From an uncultured Acidobacteriota bacterium (lineage in GTDB: Bacteria > Acidobacteriota > Terriglobia > Terriglobales > Acidobacteriaceae), in assembly GCA_903832475.1 (NCBI GenBank), contig CAILBQ010000183.1, forward strand, positions 1 to 26,456: 26,456 nt of DNA. Direction: 5' to 3'. Of the stretch, positions 16,829 through 24,725 are shown one piece after another. Within the stretch, counting starts at the first letter, position 1, and each line of letters begins with the position of its first letter. Under the pieces are notes generated by a model, which had not been told where the DNA came from, did no database searches, and saw nothing but the letters and a program-made list of their open reading frames with translations. Both the position numbers and the translations under genes were made by a program.

Positions 16829-17359
16829 GTGAAACGCTTCGTCTTCTTGGCCGCCGCATCCCTGATCCTTCTTCTGCTCCTCATCCCCACCGAAGACATT
16901 GTCTGCCCGGAATGGGATGTCCTGATCACGGACACGGACGGACGACCGGTCGAGGGAGCGAACGTGACAGTGTTTTCACAGCAATACACAGTGGAATCTC
17001 ATGATGTTGAGATCACAAAGCTGACGGGTAGCAACGGGCATGTTCATTTTTCTGCACGCCGCCTTCATTCAATCGGCCTGTTGAGACTCGTCGGTGTCAT
17101 TCGCAATCTGGGCCAGGGTGTCCACGCCAGCTTCGGCGTTCACACGCACTTGGCGGCGAGCAAGGCGGGCTACGGCGACCCGAGTGCTCTTGACTTGTTT
17201 GCTCAAACGAACGGGAGAGCCGAGCCTCGGGGTCAACCGAGCAATCGTCCCGAATTGTGCTTATTAAGTGTCTGGCCGGATACGGCGGCTTCGGCTGCTC
17301 TTTTCCAGAAGATCCAGAAAAGCCGATCCTCCCTCTTAGACACTGAGTTCACGGAGTAG
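16829..17359 (+). CDS. Small exported protein with a carboxypeptidase-regulatory-like domain
   Basis: The 176-residue protein begins with a strongly hydrophobic segment (residues 4-19, FVFLAAASLILLLLLI), so it is exported or anchored at the inner membrane. An immunoglobulin-like regulatory fold is suggested by VLITDTDGRPVEGANVTVFS, then TGSNGHVHFSARR and KAGYGD. The C-terminal ~45 residues show no pattern. The start is the GTG at 16829, with AAGG close upstream; no nearby ATG fits better. It lies 78 bp after the toxin and is probably a separate unit. I do not recognise a specific family and give no function. Confidence 0.6.
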   Translation: MKRFVFLAAASLILLLLLIPTEDIVCPEWDVLITDTDGRPVEGANVTVFSQQYTVESHDVEITKLTGSNGHVHFSARRLHSIGLLRLVGVIRNLGQGVHASFGVHTHLAASKAGYGDPSALDLFAQTNGRAEPRGQPSNRPELCLLSVWPDTAASAALFQKIQKSRSSLLDTEFTE

Positions 17360-17407
17360 CAGGTGCTTGTGACGAATGCATTGCTGGTCACATTCGATTG
17401 AGTTGGC

Positions 17408-17465
17408 AGGGGCTGAAAGCCCGCCCAAAAATTGGACCTTCTTGGCACGGCTGAAGCCGTTCCCT
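17408..17465. repeat. Two REP-like short palindromes
   Basis: GGGCTGAAAGCCC (17410-17422) and ACGGCTGAAGCCGT (17447-17460) share the core GGCTGAA(A)GCC and are each near-perfect inverted repeats, about 25 bp apart. Paired elements of this form occur between genes in several GC-rich bacteria. Whether this one is repeated elsewhere in the genome cannot be seen here. Confidence 0.45.
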
Positions 17466-17503
17466 GTTACAAAACCTCTAAAACCAAATTTGCTCTTCAA
17501 ACG

Positions 17504-17536
17504 AAGCGGGGAAGCCGATCAATGGCTTCCCCGCTT
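17504..17536 (-). terminator. Hairpin terminator after the GH13 gene
   Basis: AAGCGGGGAAGCC and GGCTTCCCCGCTT form a perfect 13-bp stem around a 7-nt loop, 23 bp beyond the stop of the minus-strand glucosidase gene. The T-run on the minus strand is weak (TTCGTTTG). The stem is symmetric and could also stop plus-strand transcripts. Confidence 0.65.
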
Positions 17537-17558
17537 TGCTGTTGGTTAAGGGTGAGAC

Positions 17559-19376
17559 TTACTGCACTTCGCCGATGTAGACGCCGAAGGCAGGGAGCTC
17601 GACCTTGTCGATCGAGGCTGGTTCACTGGCGATTGGGCTCTTGAGTACTGTCTTCAGCTTTGTGCCCGAGACACCCGCAGATTTTGCGCTGAGGTCGATG
17701 GTTTGCGGCTCAGCGGTGAAGTTCGTGGCGACCACGATGGCCTGTTTGCCAGGGCCTTTGCGCACCCAGCTCAGCACCTTAGTGTTATCGGTGTTGAGCA
17801 TGATGTTCTGCCCGTGGTCAAAGACCGGGTTGGTCTTTTTGAGCTCAATGAGCCTCTCATACCAATGGAGCAGCGAGTTGGGGTCGGCTTGTTCCGACTT
17901 CACATTGATGGTGGACTTGTTGGGCGGCACGGGCAGCCAGGGCTTGACGGTGGAGAAGCCGGCATACTCCGAGTCATCCCATTGCATCGGGGTCCGCTCG
18001 CCGTCACGGCCTTTGTCCTTGGGCCAGCCGGTGATGCCGACCGGATCTTTGACGTCTTCCTTGCGCGTGGGCGGAGTAGTTTTCATGCCGATCTCGGCGC
18101 CGTTGTAAAACAACGCTGCATCCTTGCTTGCGAACAAGACGGTTGAAATGACGCGGGTGATGTCGTCATCGTGCACGCCGTCGCCGTAGCGCGCATCGAT
18201 GCGCGGGTTGTCGTGGTTGTCGAAGACGAAGAGCGGGACGTTGCCTTCAAGTCCGGTCTCGGCGTCGTTGATCTTGCTTCGGAAGGTGGCTACGTCCATC
18301 TTGTTGATGAAGCCAAGCTGGGTGTCCATGGGCAGCTCGAATTCCGGCTTTGCCTTGGTGCCGTACATGTTGAGCAAGTCTTTGATGGTAGGCACGTAGG
18401 TCTCGCCAATCATGATGCGGCGGCCGGGGAACTTGGTGGGCGGTACGCTGTCCATCACCTCGCGGATATGGCGGATGACGTCGTGGACTTCGGGCAGGTT
18501 ATTGGTGCGGGCATCGTCGAGCGTCACGTCCCCGTAGGCGTTCAGGAAGGTCTTGCCGTTCTTGTCGAGGATCTCTTTGTCGTCGATCCAATTGGGATCT
18601 TCAAAGAGCGTCGTGATAGCGTCGAAGCGGAAGCCGGCCACGCCTTTGTTCATCCAAAATTTGAGAATGTCGTCGAAGGCCTTCTTGACTTCAGGGTTGT
18701 TCCAGTTGAAGTCGGGCTGCTCCTTGTAGAACTTGTGGTAGTACCACTGGCGGGTCTTCTCATCCCACTCCCAGGCGGAGTGGCCGAAGTCGGACTGCCA
18801 GTTGTTGGGCGGCTGGCCTTTGTCGGTCGCGGTCTCGCCCTTGCCATCCTTCCACACGTACCAGTTACGGTAGGGATTGTTGCGGGAGCTGCGCGACTCT
18901 TCGAACCACTTGTGCTTGTCCGAGGAGTGGTTCATCACCATGTCCATGATGATGCGGATGTTGTGCTTCTTTGCTTCGGCAACGAGCTTGTCGAAGTCGG
19001 CCAGGGTGCCGTACTGGGGATCGATGTTTTCGTAGTCGGAGATGTCGTAGCCGAAGTCGACCTGCGGCGACGGATAGATGGGCGAGAGCCAGATGGCTTC
19101 CACGCCGAGTTTCTGCAGGTAGTCGAGGCGTTGGGTGATGCCGTTGAGGTCGCCGATGCCGTCGCCGTTCGAGTCCTGGAAGCTGCGCGGGTAGATTTCG
19201 TAATAGACGGCGTTCTTCCACCAGTTTTCGAGGCTGGCCGAAGACGCATGCATGGTGGCGGGCTTGGGTTCGGGCGACTGGCCTACCCCGGGCAACGCCG
19301 CGAAGCCAAGCGCCAGGACTGAGGAGAGTCCGGCCGCGAGGAGCGCGGTTTTGAACTTTTGGAGCATTTGGATCAT
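17559..19376 (-). CDS. Exported GH13 alpha-glucosidase/alpha-amylase-type enzyme
   Basis: The 605-residue glycoside hydrolase of family 13 cleaves alpha-glucosidic bonds, probably in short maltose- or isomaltose-type sugars. The TIM-barrel starts with WWKNAVYYEIYPRSFQDSN (52-70). Catalytic residues are D252 (GFRFDAI, nucleophile), E325 (IGETY, acid/base) and D389 (FDNHDN). MDMVMNHSS and QPDFNWNNPEV are typical of oligo-glucosidase and maltase-like members. A signal peptide occupies about residues 1-34 (hydrophobic ALLAAGLSSVLALGFAAL, then GVGQS), so it acts in the periplasm or outside. ATG 19376 has GGAGGAA 8 nt upstream; a GTG at 19403 would add nine residues. It is the last gene of a possible minus-strand series with the AsmA-like and PfpI-like genes, 218 bp apart from the former. 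Exact specificity is uncertain. Confidence 0.9.
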   Translation of the reverse strand: MIQMLQKFKTALLAAGLSSVLALGFAALPGVGQSPEPKPATMHASSASLENWWKNAVYYEIYPRSFQDSNGDGIGDLNGITQRLDYLQKLGVEAIWLSPIYPSPQVDFGYDISDYENIDPQYGTLADFDKLVAEAKKHNIRIIMDMVMNHSSDKHKWFEESRSSRNNPYRNWYVWKDGKGETATDKGQPPNNWQSDFGHSAWEWDEKTRQWYYHKFYKEQPDFNWNNPEVKKAFDDILKFWMNKGVAGFRFDAITTLFEDPNWIDDKEILDKNGKTFLNAYGDVTLDDARTNNLPEVHDVIRHIREVMDSVPPTKFPGRRIMIGETYVPTIKDLLNMYGTKAKPEFELPMDTQLGFINKMDVATFRSKINDAETGLEGNVPLFVFDNHDNPRIDARYGDGVHDDDITRVISTVLFASKDAALFYNGAEIGMKTTPPTRKEDVKDPVGITGWPKDKGRDGERTPMQWDDSEYAGFSTVKPWLPVPPNKSTINVKSEQADPNSLLHWYERLIELKKTNPVFDHGQNIMLNTDNTKVLSWVRKGPGKQAIVVATNFTAEPQTIDLSAKSAGVSGTKLKTVLKSPIASEPASIDKVELPAFGVYIGEVQ

Positions 19377-19594
19377 TGGGTGGTTCCTCCGAATGTCGTC
19401 CACGGCTCTGCTTTTTCAGGCTGCGGTCTGACTTGCCAAACCTAATCCATTTGCCGGGGTTTTGTACATGGACTCGTGGCACGGAGGATGCCGTCGGAAG
19501 CTGCACAGGACCGGTACAATGCGACGGTCGACGCATCACCGAATGCATCCTGCGGCGGACGGGAAAAAGTGAAAGTAGGACGAAGGAAAGCCGG

Positions 19595-21508
19595 CTAATT
19601 CGTCGCCTGGCTGGACGAGGCGGAGTCTTCCGTCTTACCCAGGCGGCTGAAATCGACGCCGAACTTTGGATGTTTGCGTGTGCCATCCACATGGATGGGC
19701 ACGTCGGTTCCGGCGCCGTTTTTGCGCAGCCAGCGATCGGCCGGCTTGAGGAAAAAGCCTTTCCAGCCACCCACCACCTGCGAGAGTGACGCTTCAAGCC
19801 GGGCATCCCCCTCGAATTTCAACGTGCCGCCGTTGAAACCGTAGACCCCTTGGGCGACAATCTCGGCGCCAGGAACCTGATAGACGAGGTCCGGCAGTTG
19901 GAGCATGCCGCCGCCCAGTTTGAAATGCCCCTGCATGTCGGAGAGGATGCTGGTGGGATTGGTGGATTTTACTTCCTTAGGCTTGCCCTGGCCGCGCAGG
20001 CTGAGCTCTTCGATCTTTCCCTGCATGTTGGCGTCGGAAAAGCGCGCCTGGCTGATGTGGAAGTCGCCATCGAGGCTGAGCTTATCCATGACTTTGTCTT
20101 TCCCCGGCGGCAAGTGCAGGCGGGTCTTGCCGAGGGTGAGATTGCCGGTCATGAAAGGCTCCTCGCGATTGGCCGAAATGTCCAGGATGTCTTCGATTCG
20201 GCCGCGATCGACGGTGACATCAAGGAGGATGTCGTGGCCGTGTCCCTGGCCATCGGGGTTGTCGGCGCGCACCACCTTGCCCTGGGCAACGATATGGGTG
20301 TGGCCGAGCACGGCGTCGACCGGCTGCAGCCAGACGTCGCCGTTGGTTCCGTCGACGATGGCGTGAAAACGTGTATTCAGGGGTACTCCGGTGTCGAGGG
20401 TGATGCGCTCGAGGCGGAAATTCGGCGTCTGGGTCTGGCCGTTCACATCGATGCGGCGCAGTGTGCCGGTGTATTGGCCGGACGAGGAAAGCGTGCCGGC
20501 AATTCCATGAATGGTGCCAAGATCGGCGTGGTCGAATTGATAGCTTCCCCCCACCGGCAGTGCGCCGGGGTCGCCGGGTACCCAGGGGCCGAAGTGGCCG
20601 GTGGTATTTACCAGGCCGACGGGCTTGGCGTTAATGAGTTGAATGTCGTAGGCGACCGGGCCTCCGTGGCCGTCAGGAATGAGCGTGGCGCGGCGCACAC
20701 GGAAGTCGAGCGGCATCTTGAGCTTTTTGCCGGGCTCCTGGGTGCGCTCGACTTCAAGCAGGGCGTCGTTGCACTCGATGCGACCGATGGCAATTCTGGG
20801 CAGTTGAAAGAGGCTGGAACTGGCCTGGTTCGCGGTCGACGCCTGGTTTTGAGCAGCTGCGGGAGTCGATTGTCCAGCCTCGCTGGTAGAGGCTGCCTGG
20901 CTGGCGGAACCATCGCCGCTCAAGGATAAATGCGGACGGTCTTCTTTGGGAGGAAGCAGGACCTGCACGCCTTCCACGTGGATCACGGAGATTTCGATGG
21001 GCTTGCCGGGATAGATGCGCCAGGAGGCGTGAAAGCGCATCTTGCTGACCACGATCCAGGGCTCGGTGCGCCAGGAGTTGAGTGCGGCGTTCAGCTCAGG
21101 AGTGATGGGCGTATCACTGGCGATGAGGGTCGATGGAGTTGCGGTGGGACGTTTGGTCGATCGGTTTCCGTCCGAAGGGCTGGGCTTGCGAGGCGCCGAT
21201 GCCGAGGCGCCGGTCAACTCGGTGGGCAGCCAGATGCGCAGACCCTGGGCCTCGACCTGGAATCCGTCCACGATGGAAAGGTGCATGTCGTCGAGTTCGA
21301 CGCGGGCGTGGAAGCGCTTTTGGAGATTGTCGATCAGGGCGGCGCGCAGCATGGGTTCAGCGCGACGGATAAGGATGGCGATGGCAGCGCCGACGACCAC
21401 GAGCATCGTGAGCAGTATGCCGCCCACCCAGTACAGCCAGCGGCGACGGCGGCGGCGCACAGCAGGAGGGTCTGACCTGACTTCCGGAACTTCCCCTTCC
21501 TGCGTCAT
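19595..21508 (-). CDS. AsmA-like membrane-anchored protein
   Basis: The 637-residue protein has a basic cytoplasmic N-terminus (RRRRRRW, 18-24) and one membrane helix at about 25-48 (YWVGGILLTMLVVVGAAIAI). A long periplasmic part follows with the AsmA/TamB-type start LRAALIDNLQKRFHARVELDDMHLS. AsmA-like proteins form elongated beta-rich tubes thought to shuttle lipids between membranes. The central portion has a low-complexity serine/alanine/glutamine linker (about 200-235), and the remainder has beta-strand-rich repeats (LDGDFHISQARFSDANMQG, YGFNGGTLKFEGDARLE). ATG 21508 has GAGG about 9 nt upstream. The PfpI gene lies 73 bp upstream on the same strand. Subfamily is uncertain. Confidence 0.8.
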   Translation of the reverse strand: MTQEGEVPEVRSDPPAVRRRRRRWLYWVGGILLTMLVVVGAAIAILIRRAEPMLRAALIDNLQKRFHARVELDDMHLSIVDGFQVEAQGLRIWLPTELTGASASAPRKPSPSDGNRSTKRPTATPSTLIASDTPITPELNAALNSWRTEPWIVVSKMRFHASWRIYPGKPIEISVIHVEGVQVLLPPKEDRPHLSLSGDGSASQAASTSEAGQSTPAAAQNQASTANQASSSLFQLPRIAIGRIECNDALLEVERTQEPGKKLKMPLDFRVRRATLIPDGHGGPVAYDIQLINAKPVGLVNTTGHFGPWVPGDPGALPVGGSYQFDHADLGTIHGIAGTLSSSGQYTGTLRRIDVNGQTQTPNFRLERITLDTGVPLNTRFHAIVDGTNGDVWLQPVDAVLGHTHIVAQGKVVRADNPDGQGHGHDILLDVTVDRGRIEDILDISANREEPFMTGNLTLGKTRLHLPPGKDKVMDKLSLDGDFHISQARFSDANMQGKIEELSLRGQGKPKEVKSTNPTSILSDMQGHFKLGGGMLQLPDLVYQVPGAEIVAQGVYGFNGGTLKFEGDARLEASLSQVVGGWKGFFLKPADRWLRKNGAGTDVPIHVDGTRKHPKFGVDFSRLGKTEDSASSSQATN

Positions 21509-21581
21509 CGCAACCTCGCCTTCCTCTTCCCAAAACGTGCCTGCGGACTGGAGACCGAGGCCGTTGGCTCATCGACGAAAA

Positions 21582-22184
21582 CTACACCTCGACAAGATGC
21601 GACTGAGCAGCCATGTGATTCAGCAGGACCTCCTGGAACATGGCCAGCCAGGTCGGATGGGCGGGCCATGCGGGAGCAGTGACCAGCTTGCCGTCGGTCA
21701 CGGCGTCGGTGACGTCGATGGCGGCGAAGGTGCCGCCCGCCAGCTTCACCTCTGGTGAACAGGCCGGATAGCAACTGACGCGCTTGCCCTGAATGATGTC
21801 GGCGGCGGCAAGAATCTGCGCCGCATGGCAGATGGCGGCGATCGGCTTGTCGGCCTTGGCGAAGTAGCGCACCATGTCAAGAACCTGCTCGTTGAGACGC
21901 AGGTATTCCGGTGCGCGGCCGCCGGGAATTACAAGTCCGTCGTACCGCTCGACATGGACGTCGGCGAAAGTGGCGTTCAACACAAAATTGTGACCGGGTT
22001 TCTCGGAATACGTCTGATCTCCTTCGAAGTCGTGGATGGCAGTGCGAACGTGCTGCCCTTTTTTCTTGTCGGGACAGACTGCATCGACCGCGTGACCGAC
22101 CATCTGCAGCGCCTGAAACGGCACCATGACCTCGTAATCCTCGACATAATCTCCTACGATCATCAACAATTTCGCGGTGGCCAT
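21582..22184 (-). CDS. DJ-1/PfpI-family protein
   Basis: The 200-residue cytoplasmic protein has the class I glutamine-amidotransferase-like fold of PfpI/DJ-1 proteins, which act as proteases, deglycases or chaperones. The nucleophile elbow is AAICHAAQ with C119 and adjacent H120. The conserved acidic residue is in GDYVEDYEVM (E18), and the motif DGLVIPGGRAPEYLR (82-96) precedes it as in the family. The length is slightly above the usual ~170-190, because of an insertion around DFEGDQTYSEKPGHN. ATG 22184 has AGGAGG 8 nt upstream, a very good site. The AsmA-like gene follows 73 bp on. The precise activity is not predictable. Confidence 0.88.
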   Translation of the reverse strand: MATAKLLMIVGDYVEDYEVMVPFQALQMVGHAVDAVCPDKKKGQHVRTAIHDFEGDQTYSEKPGHNFVLNATFADVHVERYDGLVIPGGRAPEYLRLNEQVLDMVRYFAKADKPIAAICHAAQILAAADIIQGKRVSCYPACSPEVKLAGGTFAAIDVTDAVTDGKLVTAPAWPAHPTWLAMFQEVLLNHMAAQSHLVEV

Positions 22185-22506
22185 CGGTTCACCCTCCTGG
22201 GACGATGATAATGCCGGCGATTGTGGAGGATGGTTTCATTTGGGACGAAAGACCGGTGCAAACTTTGACAGGCCGACGATACCGATTGCCGTTAAGACCG
22301 AACGGCCGGCCGCGATCGAGGATTGTAGTTGTGGCTTTCGGCAGGCAGGCGTTGAGAATTGCCAATGACCGTATCGAAAGTAAAACAACGGAATATGTGT
22401 CCTCCGCGGCGAAAGACGATAAAACGGTGTCTAACTCTGTATGACTGGAACGCGACCGCGTTTATGGCGCCACCCTGCGGTGAGGTGTAGGCTGAAAAAC
22501 AGAAGC
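22185..22506. other. Divergent intergenic region between the PfpI-like and DUF6599-like genes
   Basis: These 322 bp must contain promoters for two divergent genes. I see the AGGAGG site of the PfpI gene at 22193-22198 but no convincing -35/-10 pair for either gene. An open frame that would extend the plus gene upstream to 22441 lacks a ribosome binding site and is not used. Confidence 0.4.
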
Positions 22507-23739
22507 ATGCGCAAACATCGAATCTCTCCCCTTCCCCTCCTCGCCGCAATCCTGCTCGCGATTGGCCCGGCTGTTGTGGTTCAGGCGCAAGCCATGAACA
22601 AGACCGTTTTGGTGCAGCCACCTGCCAAGGTTGGGCAGAAGCCTGCTAAAACGGCTGCCAAGCCCACCGCACCGGTCTCTGCCAAGACCAGTGCGCCTTT
22701 ATTGCCCACCTCGTTCGCCGGATGGGAAGCTTCCGCGACGCCCGCGGCTGTGAAGGATCCTGCTCAAATGGATGCCGACGATGCCGCCGCTCTAAAGGAA
22801 TATGGTTTTACCGACGGCATGCAAGGCAGCTATGCGCGAGGCAGCGAAACATTGAAAATCAAGACGCTACGATTCGAAGACGCCAGCGGCGCATACGGAG
22901 CCTACAGCTTTTATCGTCACTCTGGCTGGCCCCGCGAAGAAATTGGGGAAGGAGCGACTTCGAACCAGAATAGAGTCTTATTCTGGGTTGGAAACCTGGT
23001 CGTCGACGCGGAGTTTTCTCACGTTTCGGCCATGTCGGGCTCAGAATTGCGCGACCTAGCGGCAACTTTGCCTGTTCCTACGGGAAACAAGTCGCTGCCT
23101 CCGCCCATCCTGGGAAACCTTCCGCGGAAAGACATGGATGGCCAGACGACGCATTACGCGCTCGGTCCGCTGGGCTATACCGGCCCGCACGATCTAAAAG
23201 ACTCGATTGCGGTGCTGCCGCCCAGCCTGGTTGGTTTTGATCGCGGCGCGGAGGCGGCTACGGCGACCTACAAGCTGCGTTCAGGACCGGCGGTTTTGAC
23301 GGTGATCAACTATCCGACTCCGCAGATGGCTGCTACAGCGGAAAAGGAAATCGCTTCGTATCTCAAATCCGGTAACACCCCGGCCCATCCTTTCACCAAG
23401 TCTTTGCAGGACTTCAACCCAGCTTCTGTGGAAGTGCGCCGCAGCGGGCCCTTGGTGGCGGTGGTGAGTGGCGACGCCATCCAGGAGGAGGCACACCGTC
23501 TCTTGGAGTCGGTGCACTATGAGGCCGATACGTCGGCGATTCCAGGACAGACGGGCAATGAGATCCAGAAGACGGCGAAAATGCTGCTGGCGATTGTAAG
23601 CCTGGTGGTGGTCATGTTCCTGGCGGCGCTCTTGCTGGCCATTTTCCTGGGCGGGGGACGGGCGCTGTACCGGCGGATGCGCGGAAAGCCTATCTCCTCG
23701 GTCTTCGATGAGGAATTCACCAAGCTGGACCTGGGCTGA
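22507..23739 (+). CDS. DUF6599-like exported protein with C-terminal membrane anchor
   Basis: The 410-residue protein has a signal peptide (about 1-29, PLPLLAAILLAIGPAVVVQA), an alanine/lysine/proline linker (about 38-62), and a conserved globular region beginning LLPTSFAGWEAS and continuing GSETLKIKTLRFEDASGAYGAYSFYRHSGWP. This resembles the DUF6599 family I know from Acidobacteria. A membrane helix at about 359-380 (LLAIVSLVVVMFLAALLLAIF) leaves a short basic cytoplasmic tail. It is therefore probably a periplasmic domain held by one helix. ATG 22507 starts directly at the signal peptide; no strong ribosome binding site is visible for it or for the upstream ATG 22441. The function is unknown. 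Confidence 0.75.
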   Translation: MRKHRISPLPLLAAILLAIGPAVVVQAQAMNKTVLVQPPAKVGQKPAKTAAKPTAPVSAKTSAPLLPTSFAGWEASATPAAVKDPAQMDADDAAALKEYGFTDGMQGSYARGSETLKIKTLRFEDASGAYGAYSFYRHSGWPREEIGEGATSNQNRVLFWVGNLVVDAEFSHVSAMSGSELRDLAATLPVPTGNKSLPPPILGNLPRKDMDGQTTHYALGPLGYTGPHDLKDSIAVLPPSLVGFDRGAEAATATYKLRSGPAVLTVINYPTPQMAATAEKEIASYLKSGNTPAHPFTKSLQDFNPASVEVRRSGPLVAVVSGDAIQEEAHRLLESVHYEADTSAIPGQTGNEIQKTAKMLLAIVSLVVVMFLAALLLAIFLGGGRALYRRMRGKPISSVFDEEFTKLDLG

Positions 23740-23760
23740 GCGAGCGGGTTCCGGGCATCG

Positions 23761-23823
23761 GACTGGGGAAAATCTCCTTGTAAAACGGGGTAGAAACGGG
23801 AGAAAAGCCCCCAATACCCAGTC
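23761..23823 (+). other. Nested hairpin, possible structured RNA
   Basis: GACTGGG (23761-23767) pairs perfectly with CCCAGTC (23817-23823). Inside it, TCTCC (23773-23777) pairs with GGAGA (23799-23803). GGGG (23765-23768) could instead pair with the CCCCC at 23808-23812, so two exclusive folds are possible. It begins 22 bp after the DUF6599-like stop codon and may be a 3' UTR structure or part of a small RNA ending at the terminator near 24048. Confidence 0.35.
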
Positions 23824-24020
23824 AAACCGGGAAAGTCGAAGGCGAAGAAGTGGCGAATCTGAAGTCTTCTGAAATGGCAAATCAGCGATTCTCAACTTGT
23901 TCATTATCAGCTAGTTATCAGCCATCGGATTTTACCTTGACACCGTCGCCACCCACACCTACTATGGCGCCAGAAAGTTCTGATGGCCTTGCCTCCGTTG
24001 GAACTATTCTCCCTAAGGAG

Positions 24021-24048
24021 AAAGCCGCCCTTTGCCAGGCGGCTTTTT
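24021..24048 (+). terminator. Strong rho-independent terminator
   Basis: AAAGCCGCC and GGCGGCTTT form a perfect 9-bp stem around an 8-nt loop, followed by T residues (TTTTT at 24044-24048) and another T-run at 24052-24056. A smaller hairpin TCTCC-CTAA-GGAGA sits directly before it (24009-24022). It lies about 280 bp beyond the nearest plus-strand gene, so it ends either a long 3' UTR or an unannotated small RNA. Confidence 0.85.
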
Positions 24049-24211
24049 CCGTTTTTGAAAACAAGTTGCTGGCAGCACGTTGGGGATGGTTAGGGCCCCT
24101 CGCAAGTGCGGTGGAACCCGGCGAACCTTATGGCCTCAACTTTGTCCGCAGGAAGGAGTCTCGTTGACCAGGTCTGCACAGGCCTGGGACGCTGAGCGTC
24201 ACGCAGCCAGC

Positions 24212-24240
24212 TTTACCTTCCCTCTCTGCGCCTGTAAAAT
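24212..24240 (+). promoter_or_regulatory. Promoter of tRNA-Thr
   Basis: TTTACC (24212-24217, 4 of 6 to the -35 consensus) and TAAAAT (24235-24240, 5 of 6 to the -10) are 17 bp apart. The start point would be near 24247, about 7 nt before the mature tRNA. Confidence 0.5.
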
Positions 24241-24253
24241 ACGGGAGGAGTTC

Positions 24254-24329
<76 letters not shown>

Positions 24330-24725
24330 GACTTTTCACTGTTTCAGGTCTACGATCTTCCCCCTAAAACCAATTTCTTCTTTTTCAGAGCTCGGCTTCT
24401 GCACTCCAATTGTTTGCGATCAATGCGTGTGCGGGACTAGGGAATGTCCCTTGCTTGTCCCGAAGTCCCTACTCCGTCTAAACCTGTGATTGCAGCCTTG
24501 AGCTGCGCCAATTGAATCCCGAACATCGCCGTTTGAGCGGACTGCTCAAGCGCGCTTGCCAATACTGGTCGCGGACACTTCCCTGCCGCAGTATCTGCTC
24601 AACCCGCATTTCCTTGTAGAGGGTCATTCGCTCCCGAAGCTGCCTACCGACCCGCCACACACCAGGGAGCAAGAGCCACAAGAGGACAGCTCTTCTGTTT
24701 ATACGAGCGTCATCATCAGCCGCGC
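24330..24725. other. 396-bp region after tRNA-Thr without a convincing gene
   Basis: No gene is supported here. GGGAC/GTCCC motifs recur at 24433-24477 and can pair in several ways (for example 24433-24437 with 24446-24450), but without a T-run. A minus-strand frame at 24478-24681 would need a TTG start and has no recognised domain. No copy of the tRNA 3' end, which would mark an integration site, is present in the window. Confidence 0.45.

Larger units (their letters stand above)
23740..24253. other. 514-bp non-coding region before tRNA-Thr
   Basis: This interval holds a nested hairpin (23761-23823), a strong intrinsic terminator (24021-24048) and the tRNA promoter (24212-24240). The open frame 23850-24167 runs straight through the terminator, has low-complexity composition and no family signature, and is rejected as a gene. 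Confidence 0.6.

Noticed and set aside
18171..19322. Long plus-strand frame (383 codons) opposite the GH13 gene
   Set aside because: It is the antisense shadow of a clearly conserved glycoside hydrolase; long antisense frames are common in GC-rich genes.
20970..20985. Second parS-like sequence (CTTCCACGTGGATC) inside the AsmA-like gene
   Set aside because: It matches the 16-mer at only about 13 positions, is not a perfect palindrome, and is explained by the codons for HVEGV.
23850..24167. 105-residue plus-strand frame
   Set aside because: It reads through a strong intrinsic terminator and shows no domain.
24478..24681. 67-residue minus-strand frame with a hydrophobic start
   Set aside because: It needs a TTG start without a ribosome binding site and has no recognisable family; at most a fragment.
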